This document shows positions 1 through 7,285 of a stretch of 64,000 nt of DNA, in pieces. Within the stretch, counting starts at the first letter, position 1, and each line of letters starts with the position of its first letter. The stretch lies in the NCBI RefSeq assembly GCF_014649755.1, contig NZ_BMTQ01000003.1:434001-498000 (forward strand), in the 5' to 3' direction. The position numbers were made by a program, and so were the translations under genes. The notes under the pieces are model-generated. The model was not told where the DNA came from, searched no databases, and saw nothing but the letters and a program-made list of their open reading frames with translations. This stretch comes from Streptomyces litmocidini. GTDB lineage: Bacteria; Actinomycetota; Actinomycetes; Streptomycetales; Streptomycetaceae.

Positions 1-2
1 CC

Positions 3-299
<297 letters not shown>

Positions 300-306
300 C
301 GGGGGG

Positions 307-347
307 CGTGCCGGCGGGACCGTCCCCCGTGCGGGCCCGCCGGCACG
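307..347. terminator. convergent hairpin terminator
   Basis: A perfect 12-bp inverted repeat (307-318 pairs with 336-347, 17-nt loop) lies just after the ABC ATPase stop and downstream of the opposing hydrolase gene. There is no U-tract, as is common in Streptomyces. It probably ends transcription from both sides. Confidence 0.65.
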
Positions 348-423
348 ACCGTCCCCTCCCCCGGACCGACATCGGGCACCCCGGGGCCGGTCGCGGCCGA
401 GCCGCCGGCCGGGCGCGCGCCGG

Positions 424-1923
424 TCAGGCCTCCAGCCGGGCGAGGACGGCGCGCATCGAGCGCTCCAGGACCGCCCGGGACTCGTCGGTGGGATCGACGA
501 TCTCGAAGCCGTGGTGCGCGTGCGGCGCGTCGATGACCTCGACGTCGGCCCCGCGCTTCCCGGCGGCGGCGAGGAACTCCTCGACGGTCGCCGCGAAGAC
601 CTCGTGCTCCAGGCCGGCGCGGGCCAGGACGACCGGCGGCCCGTCCGCCGTGCCCACGGTGTCCACGGGACGGAAGCGGGACTCCACCGCCTCCCAGCCG
701 GGCAGCGGCGCCAGGGCGGGGTAGTTCGCCGCCACGCACCGCAGCCACGGCGGGGGCGCGGCCAGCCAGTCCGCCGCGAGAAGGCCGCCGGTGGAGAAGA
801 ACCAGAGCGCGATCCGGTCCGCGTCGACGCGCGGATCGGCACGGACCCCCTCGACGGCGTCGGCGAGGTCCCGGGCGGCCCGCGGGTAGTCGACGAGGCC
901 GTGGAGCCGGAGGTCCACGGTGACGCCGACGACGCCCGCGCCCGCCGCGTAGCGGCCGTACCCCAGGAAGAACGGCGTGTCCCGCGGGGTGGGCCGCCGG
1001 TCGGGCTCGATGGGGCCGCCGTGGACGAAGACGACCGCCGGGCGGGGTCCTTCGGCGTCCGGGAGGTGGAGGTCGGCCCGTCCCAGTCGCTCGCGCGGCC
1101 GCTCGGGCACGTCGACGAGGAAGGGCCGGAGGTGGGACGGCTGTTCGTGGCCGTTCTCGGGCGCCGTCACCCGGTGGCCCTCGCCGGCGGCCGCGCGGAG
1201 CAGCGCCCCGGCCAGTTCCCCGGGCGCGGAGAGCATCGGCCAGTGGCCGGTGGCGAGTTCGAGGAAGCGGAACCGGTCCTCGGTCAGCACCCGGAACTGG
1301 GGCGGCCCTGAGGCCACCGCCATCTCGACCAGGGCGATGCTCTGCCCGTTCGCGGTGCACAGGACGCCGGTGGACGGCAGGGTGTCCGTGGCGCCGGTCA
1401 GGCGGAGCGGCTCGGTGAGCGTGCGGCCCGGCTGGGGCGCGGCCTCGCGCTCCAGCCGGGCGAGGGCGTCGGCGGGGATCCCCTCGACGCTGCCCCACCG
1501 CGACCAGGTGCCCGGGGCGGGCGGCGGGACCGCCGCTTCGGGGTGCCCGGCGAGCAGTTCCCGGACCCCGGGGTCGGGTACGGAACGCACGGCGGGCTCG
1601 CCGGCACGCGGGGGTTCCGTGTCCACGGAGACGATCCGGGCGACCCGCCCGGCCCGCCGGTCGGCGGCGCCGAACACCGGACGCAGGCCGTAGCCGTGTC
1701 CGACGAGGACCACCTCGGGCGCCGTGATCCCGTCGAGCAGTTGGACGAGCTCCTCGACGTGCGTCTCCAGGCCGGTCCCGGGGCCGGCCTCGGCGCGCCG
1801 GTCCCCCGTCCCGGTCAGGGTCACCGGGTACGCCTCCGCTCCCGCCTCCCGCAGCCGGGCGGCGGTCTCCTCCCACACCCAGCCGCCGGTGAAGGTGTCC
1901 GACACCAGCACGAACGCCGTCAT
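424..1923 (-). CDS. tandem alpha/beta-hydrolase (two hydrolase-like domains in one chain)
   Basis: A 499-residue protein in which two alpha/beta-hydrolase-like halves are joined. The N-terminal half (about 1-235) resembles short esterase-type hydrolases: FVLVSDTFTGG near the start and VLVGHGYG where the nucleophile elbow should be, so the serine of G-x-S-x-G reads Gly. The C-terminal half (about 255-499) resembles dienelactone-hydrolase/acyl-peptidase enzymes: FVHGGP oxyanion region, ALWFFSTGGLLA elbow (F-x-T-x-G, again not a clean G-x-S-x-G) and a late histidine in APHAHHGFE. The ATG at 1923 lies behind a MerR-type promoter and the divergent MerR gene, so it is very likely that regulator's target. 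Substrate unknown; catalytic competence of both halves is doubtful from the elbow residues. Confidence 0.75.
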   Translation of the reverse strand: MTAFVLVSDTFTGGWVWEETAARLREAGAEAYPVTLTGTGDRRAEAGPGTGLETHVEELVQLLDGITAPEVVLVGHGYGLRPVFGAADRRAGRVARIVSVDTEPPRAGEPAVRSVPDPGVRELLAGHPEAAVPPPAPGTWSRWGSVEGIPADALARLEREAAPQPGRTLTEPLRLTGATDTLPSTGVLCTANGQSIALVEMAVASGPPQFRVLTEDRFRFLELATGHWPMLSAPGELAGALLRAAAGEGHRVTAPENGHEQPSHLRPFLVDVPERPRERLGRADLHLPDAEGPRPAVVFVHGGPIEPDRRPTPRDTPFFLGYGRYAAGAGVVGVTVDLRLHGLVDYPRAARDLADAVEGVRADPRVDADRIALWFFSTGGLLAADWLAAPPPWLRCVAANYPALAPLPGWEAVESRFRPVDTVGTADGPPVVLARAGLEHEVFAATVEEFLAAAGKRGADVEVIDAPHAHHGFEIVDPTDESRAVLERSMRAVLARLEA

Positions 1924-1962
1924 GACCGTCTCCTCGTCGTTTCTCGGGGGTGTCTCGCGGTC

Positions 1963-1993
1963 ACGCTAGGAACTCCCCCTGCGGGAGATTCAA
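1963..1993 (-). promoter_or_regulatory. MerR-type promoter with 19-bp spacer
   Basis: On the minus strand a -35 TTGAAT (1993-1988) and a -10 TAGCGT (1968-1963) are separated by exactly 19 bp, and the spacer holds a dyad CTCCC...GGGAG. A 19-bp spacer with a central dyad is the signature of promoters activated by MerR-family regulators, which untwist the DNA. It sits between the hydrolase gene (transcribed from it) and the divergent MerR gene. Confidence 0.75.
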
Positions 1994-2062
1994 GTCCGCC
2001 GGTCGCGCGGCAGAATGGACGGGCCCGGAGATCACCGGATCCCGCTGGAGGAGGTTCGCCCC

Positions 2063-2995
2063 GTGTCGTCCGACGGCCTGTGGAGCATCGGTGAGCTGGC
2101 CGCGCGGGCGGACGTCACCGTCAAGACCGTGCGGTTCTACTCCGATCGCGGTCTGCTGCCCGAGGCGGGCCGCAGCTCCGGGGGTCATCGCAGGTACGGG
2201 GCCGAGGCGCTCGACCGGCTGCGGTTCATCCGGTCGCTGCGCGCCCTCGACCTGCCGGTGCCCGAGGTGGAACGGGTGCTCGACGGGGACGGAGCCGACG
2301 CGGCCCTCGAGGAGGCCGTCGCGGGGCGGTTGCGGGACGTGGGCTCCCAACTGGTGGCGCTGCGGTGGAAGGAGGCGTCGCTGCGGCTGCTCCAGGAGTG
2401 CGCCGCCGGGGAGCGCGCGGAGCGGCTGCGGCTGCTCGGCGCGCTGCCCGCCCCACCTGACACGGACGCCCTGGTCCGGTTCTGGCGGCGGGCCCTGCCG
2501 GTGCGGCTGCCGGGGCGGCTGGTGGCCACGGTCCTCGACGCGGTGGTGCCGCGGCCGCCGGAGGATCCGGGTCCCGATCAGGTGTGGGCGTTCGCGCGGC
2601 TGCACGCGCTCGTCACCGACCCGCGCCTCGAACGGCCGGAGTTCCGGCCCGCGCCGCCGCTCCCGGACGGCGAGTACCGTCCGGTGGTGCTCTACGAGGG
2701 CCTCGCCGAGGCGTACGGGCTCGCCGCGGCCGAGGTGCGGGCCGGGCGGGCGCCGCAGGACGGCGGGGCCCTGGACTGTTTCGTCTCCGCCTACGCCCGG
2801 GCGCGCGGGGAGCGGGACACGCCGGACTTCCGGCGCCGGCTCGTCGGGCTGCTCGCCCTGGACGACGGCCCCGTGCTCCCCCGGTACTGGAAGCTGGCCG
2901 CCGGTCTGTTCGCCCCGGACGAGCCGGTCCTCGGCATGCTGCACCACCACCTCTCGACGGCCCTGCGCGGCGAGGTCCACGGGCCGGCCGCCTGA
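2063..2995 (+). CDS. MerR-family transcriptional regulator
   Basis: The N-terminal winged helix-turn-helix is typical of MerR: WSIGELAARADVTVKTVRFY, then GLLPEAGRSSGGHRRY. About 240 further residues form an effector-binding region I cannot assign. I chose the GTG at 2063 because a strong Shine-Dalgarno (GGAGGAGG, 2047-2054) lies 8 nt upstream; an upstream in-frame ATG at 2015 would put that site inside the gene. Product is 310 residues. The gene diverges from the tandem hydrolase, whose promoter has MerR architecture, so it probably activates that gene in response to an unknown ligand and may regulate itself. Confidence 0.88.
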   Translation: MSSDGLWSIGELAARADVTVKTVRFYSDRGLLPEAGRSSGGHRRYGAEALDRLRFIRSLRALDLPVPEVERVLDGDGADAALEEAVAGRLRDVGSQLVALRWKEASLRLLQECAAGERAERLRLLGALPAPPDTDALVRFWRRALPVRLPGRLVATVLDAVVPRPPEDPGPDQVWAFARLHALVTDPRLERPEFRPAPPLPDGEYRPVVLYEGLAEAYGLAAAEVRAGRAPQDGGALDCFVSAYARARGERDTPDFRRRLVGLLALDDGPVLPRYWKLAAGLFAPDEPVLGMLHHHLSTALRGEVHGPAA

Positions 2996-3149
2996 CCCCT
3001 CCCACATGGTGGGCGGTCCGCTGTCCACGGGCTGGGCACCGGGGTGGCGGATCTCGCCGACTCCCCTGCTTCGCCGCAGGTCAGAGAGGTGCGGAGGGGC
3101 TGTCAGGTGGCGCAATACTGCGGCAACACCATCGGGGCCGATCCGCCGC

Positions 3150-3163
3150 TACGTTCCGTGCCA
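3150..3163 (+). promoter_or_regulatory. leaderless -10 element for the GntR gene
   Basis: TACGTT (TANNNT) ends exactly 7 nt before the ATG at 3163, the spacing seen for actinobacterial genes whose transcript begins at the start codon. No Shine-Dalgarno precedes this ATG, which fits a leaderless mRNA. Confidence 0.5.
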
Positions 3164-3930
3164 TGCCCGCCGAACCCGCTCCCGCCGCCCGCCCCGTCGC
3201 AGCCGCCCGCCGTCGGCGACTGCGCGCGGACCGGGCACGGCAGCTCGCCGACCTGCTGCGCCACCAGATCCTGGCGGGCGGCTTCCCCGGCGGCGTCCTC
3301 CCCCTGGAGGACGCCCTCGCGGCCGACTACCGGGCCAGCCGCAACACCGTCCGGCAGGCGCTCGACCTGCTACGCGGCGAGCAGTTGGTCGACCGGCAGC
3401 CGGGGGTCGGGACGGTGGTGGTCTGCGAGAAGTACCCGCACGGCCTCGACCGGCTCCAGGGCCTCGCCGAGACCCTGCACGAGCACGGCACGGTCACCAA
3501 CGAGGTCCGGACCGTGGGCCCGGTCGGGGCCCCGGGGCCGGTGGCGCACCGGCTGGGCCTGCCCGAGCACGCGGACGTGCTCTGCGTCGAGCGGCTGCGC
3601 CGTCTGAACGGACTGCCGCTCTCGCTCGACCTGTCGTACCTCCCGATGGACATCGGGGGCGAGCTCCTCGGCTGCGACCTGGAGAACACGGACGTGTTCC
3701 GGCTCCTGGAGCAGTCGACCGGCGGGCCGCTCGGGCACGCCGAGATCACCCTGGAGGCCGTCAACGCCGACGCGCACTCCGCCGCCGTCCTCCAGGCGCC
3801 GCGCGGCGCCGCCGTCCTGATGCTGGAGCGGCTGACCCGTCTGCCCGACGGGCGGCCGGTGGACCTGGAGTTCATCCGGTTCCGCGGCGACCGCATCACC
3901 ATGAGCGGCGTGCTCCGCCGCTCCCTCTGA
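3163..3930 (+). CDS. GntR-family regulator (UTRA/HutC type)
   Basis: A 255-residue protein with an N-terminal GntR winged helix (RARQLADLLRHQIL ... DYRASRNTVRQALDLL ... QPGVGTVV, about residues 20-90) followed by a UTRA-like effector domain (ERLRRLNGLPLSLDLSYLP ... LMLERLTRLPDGRPVDLEFI) and the family-typical end FRGDRITMSGVLRR. It lies 40 bp upstream of the ferredoxin gene in the same direction and heads the ferredoxin-ABC-flavoprotein gene set, so it is the likely pathway regulator. The start at 3163 is supported by a leaderless -10 box. Confidence 0.88.
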   Translation: MPAEPAPAARPVAAARRRRLRADRARQLADLLRHQILAGGFPGGVLPLEDALAADYRASRNTVRQALDLLRGEQLVDRQPGVGTVVVCEKYPHGLDRLQGLAETLHEHGTVTNEVRTVGPVGAPGPVAHRLGLPEHADVLCVERLRRLNGLPLSLDLSYLPMDIGGELLGCDLENTDVFRLLEQSTGGPLGHAEITLEAVNADAHSAAVLQAPRGAAVLMLERLTRLPDGRPVDLEFIRFRGDRITMSGVLRRSL

Positions 3931-3970
3931 CCTCCCCGCTTCCCCGTACGCCCCTTTCCCGGAGACAGCC

Positions 3971-4198
3971 ATGCCTGTGGTCCCCCAGCGCGGTGACGTG
4001 CCCGTCACCATCGACGAGTCGAAGTGCATCGACGGCTGCACGCTGTGCGTCGACATGTGTCCGCTCGACTCGCTCGCGATCCGCGAGGAGGACGGCAAGG
4101 CCTACATGCACGTGGACGAGTGCTGGTACTGCGGCCCGTGCGCGGCCCGCTGTCCCACCGGCGCGGTGACCGTCGACATGCCCTACCTGCTCCGGTGA
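3971..4198 (+). CDS. small 2x[4Fe-4S] ferredoxin (AprB-like partner)
   Basis: A 75-residue ferredoxin with two cluster motifs: CIDGCTLCVDMCP (C-x3-C-x2-C-x3-CP, one residue longer than usual in the first gap) and CWYCGPCAARCP (C-x2-C-x2-C-x3-CP). The DECWYCGPCAARCP segment and the size recall the iron-sulfur beta subunit of APS-reductase-like enzymes, which pairs with an AprA-type flavoprotein; such a flavoprotein is encoded four genes downstream. It probably carries electrons to or from that enzyme. The ATG at 3971 follows the GntR gene by 40 bp with a GGAGA site just upstream. Confidence 0.85.
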   Translation: MPVVPQRGDVPVTIDESKCIDGCTLCVDMCPLDSLAIREEDGKAYMHVDECWYCGPCAARCPTGAVTVDMPYLLR

Positions 4199-4212
4199 AA
4201 GGCCGAACTCCC

Positions 4213-5553
4213 ATGCCCGTGAGAAGACTCGCCCCGGCCCTCCCGCTCGCCCTGCTCCTTCCGCTCGCCACCGCCTGCGGCGGCGGGGCCGGCGCCGCGG
4301 CGGACGGGAAGACGGTCACGGTGACCGTCGGCTACCAGTCGAAGACCATCAACACCGTCACCGCCGGCACGCTGCTGCGCTCCCTGGGCTACTTCGAGGA
4401 GGAGCTCGCGGCGCGCGGCGGGAAGGACGGCGTCACCTACCGGGTCGTCTGGCAGGACTACGCGACCGGTGCCCCGATCACCGCCCAGATGACGGCGGGG
4501 AAGATCGACATCGGTTCGATGGGCGACTTCCCGCTGCTGATCAACGCGGCGCGCGGCAAGCAGCTCAAGGAGCCGACGCGGCTCGTCGCGGTGACCGGGT
4601 ACAACCTGCGCGGCGGACTCAACACCGTGGTCACGGCCCCCGGTTCGCCGTTGCGGACGTTGAAGGACCTCAAGGGCCGCAAGGTGTCCACGAGCGTCGG
4701 TTCGGCTGCCGACGGCACGCTCGTCCGGGCCCTGCGGCGGGCCGGGCTCGACCCGGCGAAGGACGTCGACAAGGTCAACCAGCAGCCGAGCGTGGGTGCT
4801 TCGGCCCTGGCGGCGGGCACCGCCGACGCGCTCTCCCAGTTCGTCGCCTGGCCCGGTCTGCTCGCCTTCCAGGGGCGGGCGACGGCGCTGTACGACGGGG
4901 CCGAGCTGAACCTGCCGACCTTCCACGGGGTCACCGTCCGCGAGCGGTTCGCCAAGGAGCGGCCGGGGGTCCTCGACGCGTTCCTGCGCGCGCAGCGGCG
5001 GGCCACGGACGAGTTGCGCCGCCGTCCGGTGGCGTCCGCCGAGTCGGTCGCGAAGGAGACCGGGCTGCCCGCCGAGGTGGTCTACCTCTACAACGGCGCC
5101 CAGGGCATCGCCACCTTCGACCCGGCGCTCCGCCCGGAGCTGGTCGCCGCGCTCAAGGAGGACGTGCCGGTCCTGGCGGAGGCCGGCCTGGTGAAGGACG
5201 TCGACGTGGACGCCTTCGTCGACGCGGCCCCGCTGCGGCGGGCGGTGCCGGGCGCCCCGTACCCGAAGGCGGGCGCCGCCCGGTCCGAACTCTGGCTGAA
5301 GGGGCAGGGGTCGACCCGTACCTTCGACAGTCCGGGGGCGCTCCTCAAGGCCGTCAAGGGCGCGGCGGTCCGGGCCGCGTACGTGCCGGACGCGGTGACC
5401 GGGACGCTCTGGTTCGCGGACCGCGCGGTGTGGGTCCGGGACGGCGGGCAGTGGCGCGCCTTCGTGACCCGGGAGGGCGCGGAGCGGTACGTCACGGGGC
5501 ACGCCGGCTCCCGGGCCGTCGGGTACGCGGACGCCGTGAGGCTCGCGTCATGA
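4213..5553 (+). CDS. ABC transporter substrate-binding lipoprotein (nitrate/sulfonate/taurine type)
   Basis: A 446-residue secreted binding protein. A lipoprotein-like signal (MPVRRLAPALPLALLLPLATAC) puts the anchoring cysteine at about residue 22. The mature part has the SsuA/TauA/NMT1-like layout: VTVGYQSKTINTVTAGTLL, QMTAGKIDIGSMGDFPLLI, then the second lobe with LKDLKGRKVSTSVGSAADG. Start ATG 4213 is 14 bp after the ferredoxin stop. It is longer than most SsuA-like proteins because of about 100 extra C-terminal residues (after the alanine/proline-rich stretch near 360) that I do not recognise. Likely captures a small organic anion for the permease and ATPase that follow. Confidence 0.87.
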   Translation: MPVRRLAPALPLALLLPLATACGGGAGAAADGKTVTVTVGYQSKTINTVTAGTLLRSLGYFEEELAARGGKDGVTYRVVWQDYATGAPITAQMTAGKIDIGSMGDFPLLINAARGKQLKEPTRLVAVTGYNLRGGLNTVVTAPGSPLRTLKDLKGRKVSTSVGSAADGTLVRALRRAGLDPAKDVDKVNQQPSVGASALAAGTADALSQFVAWPGLLAFQGRATALYDGAELNLPTFHGVTVRERFAKERPGVLDAFLRAQRRATDELRRRPVASAESVAKETGLPAEVVYLYNGAQGIATFDPALRPELVAALKEDVPVLAEAGLVKDVDVDAFVDAAPLRRAVPGAPYPKAGAARSELWLKGQGSTRTFDSPGALLKAVKGAAVRAAYVPDAVTGTLWFADRAVWVRDGGQWRAFVTREGAERYVTGHAGSRAVGYADAVRLAS

Positions 5554-6506
5554 GCTGGGGCCGCCGTCTGGTCCGGGTGGCCTCGCCGCTCGTGGCGCTC
5601 GGCGTCTGGCAGCTGCTGACCTCCCTGGACGTCGACCTGTGGCTGCGGTTCGAGCAGTTCCCCACGGTCGTCGAGGTGGCCTCCGCGCTCGCCGACCGGA
5701 TCGGGACGGAGACGTACTGGCAGGACCTCGGCCACAGCCTGCGCCGGATCGCGCTGGGCTTCCTGCTCGCGGCCGTCCTCGGGGTGGCCGCCGGGACGGC
5801 CGTCGCCCGGTCGCGGTGGGCCGCGGACGTCCTGGGTCCGCTGGTGGAGGTGGTGCGGCCGGTGCCGGCCATCGCCCTGGTGCCGGTCGCGATCCTGCTG
5901 CTGCCCACCAACGAGCAGGGCATCGTGTTCATCACCTGCGCCGCCGCGTTCTTCCCCGTCCTGGTGTCGACGCGGCACGCGGTGCGGGCCCTGGACCCGG
6001 CATGGGAGGAGGCCGTGCTCACCCTGGGCGGGGGCAGGTTCCGGGTGTTGTTCTCGGTGGTGCTGCCGGGTGCCCTGCCGGGCGTCTTCGGCGGTCTCTC
6101 GGTGGGCATCGGCGTCGCGTGGATCTGTGTGATCTCGGCGGAGATGATCTCCGGCGAGTACGGGGTGGGCTACCGCACCTGGCAGGACTACACGGTCGTC
6201 GACTATCCGGGGGTCTTCGTCGGCATGGCCACCATCGGCGTCCTGGGCCGGCTCACCTCCACGGCGGTCGAGGCGCTCGGCCGCCGGGTCACCGCCTGGC
6301 TGCCGGGTGCCGGGGAGGGCGGCGCGGCCGGTCCGGCCCGTCCGTCGGGCTCCGCGCCGGCGCCCGCGCCCCGCACGGACACGGCGGCCCCGGAGGGCCC
6401 CACGGGTCCCGGGCCCCTCACGGGCCCCGTCCCGGACGCCCCGGCGGCCTCCGCCGCCCGTTCCTCCGTCGCCCCGCCCGTACCCGACAAGGAGCCGGTC
6501 ACATGA
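5550..6506 (+). CDS. ABC transporter permease (SsuC/TauC-like)
   Basis: A 318-residue membrane protein with about six hydrophobic helices and the BPD_transp_1 EAA loop (DPAWEEAVLTLGGGRFRVLFSVVLPGALPG region). Its ATG overlaps the binding-protein stop as ATGA. The last about 65 residues after VTAWLPGAG are an unusual low-complexity Pro/Ala/Gly tail with no membrane character. Forms the channel of the importer encoded by this operon. Confidence 0.9.
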   Translation: MSWGRRLVRVASPLVALGVWQLLTSLDVDLWLRFEQFPTVVEVASALADRIGTETYWQDLGHSLRRIALGFLLAAVLGVAAGTAVARSRWAADVLGPLVEVVRPVPAIALVPVAILLLPTNEQGIVFITCAAAFFPVLVSTRHAVRALDPAWEEAVLTLGGGRFRVLFSVVLPGALPGVFGGLSVGIGVAWICVISAEMISGEYGVGYRTWQDYTVVDYPGVFVGMATIGVLGRLTSTAVEALGRRVTAWLPGAGEGGAAGPARPSGSAPAPAPRTDTAAPEGPTGPGPLTGPVPDAPAASAARSSVAPPVPDKEPVT

Positions 6507-7261
6507 CCACCCCGAGCACGCACGCCCTCACCGCCGTGCCGACCGGTGCGGAACTCGCCCTGCACGGCGTCCGGCTCGGCCACCCGGGCGGTGCCGCCGT
6601 GTCCGGTCCCGTCGGGGTGCGGATCGCGCCCGGTGAGCTCCTCACCGTGGTCGGCCCCTCCGGCTGCGGGAAGACGACCCTGCTGCGGACGCTCGCCGGG
6701 CTGCTGCCCCCGCTGGAGGGGCGGGTCACCCAGGACGGGGAACCGGTCCGGCGGCCCGGCGTCGACCGGGCCTTCGTCTTCCAGCACGACGCCCTGCTGC
6801 CCTGGCGGTCGGTCCGGGCCAACGTGGAGCTGCCGCTCGCGATCCGCCGCGTCCCGCGCGCCGAGCGTCGCCGGTCGGCGGAGGAGTGGCTGGAGCGGGT
6901 CGGGCTCGCCGGGCACGCGCACGGGCTGCCGGGCCGGCTGTCCGGCGGGCAGCGGCAGCGCGTCCAGCTGGCCCGGGCGCTCGCCGGGCGGCCCCGCGCC
7001 GTCCTGATGGACGAGCCGTTCGGCGCGCTCGACGCGACGACCCGTGCCGGGATGCAGGACCTGCTCGTGGAGATCCTGCGCGGCACCGGCGCGACCGTCG
7101 TCTTCGTCACCCATGACGTGGACGAGGCGCTCCATCTCGGCGACCGGGTCCTCCTGTTCGGGTCCGGCGAGGTCCTGGACGTGCCGCATCCGCGCGCCCG
7201 GGACGCCCGGGAGGCGCCCGCCACGGCGGCGCTGCGCCGCCGCGTCCTCGACTCGCTCTGA
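6503..7261 (+). CDS. ABC transporter ATP-binding protein (SsuB/TauB-like)
   Basis: A 252-residue ATPase with complete motifs: Walker A GPSGCGKTT, Q-loop FVFQHDALLPWRSV, signature [15 protein letters not shown], Walker B VLMDEPFGALD and H-loop FVTHDVDEAL. FQ-x-D-x-LLPW and DEPFGALD are characteristic of nitrate/sulfonate/taurine importers. The ATG overlaps the permease stop (ATGA), showing translational coupling. Confidence 0.93.
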   Translation: MTTPSTHALTAVPTGAELALHGVRLGHPGGAAVSGPVGVRIAPGELLTVVGPSGCGKTTLLRTLAGLLPPLEGRVTQDGEPVRRPGVDRAFVFQHDALLPWRSVRANVELPLAIRRVPRAERRRSAEEWLERVGLAGHAHGLPGRLSGGQRQRVQLARALAGRPRAVLMDEPFGALDATTRAGMQDLLVEILRGTGATVVFVTHDVDEALHLGDRVLLFGSGEVLDVPHPRARDAREAPATAALRRRVLDSL

Positions 7262-7285
7262 AAGCCCCTCCGAAAGGCCACTCCC

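Noticed and set aside
5639..6500. Plus-strand reading frame upstream of the ATPase start that would extend it by almost 300 residues
   Set aside because: It overlaps the clear permease gene out of frame and is low complexity; the ATGA junction at 6503 gives the true start.
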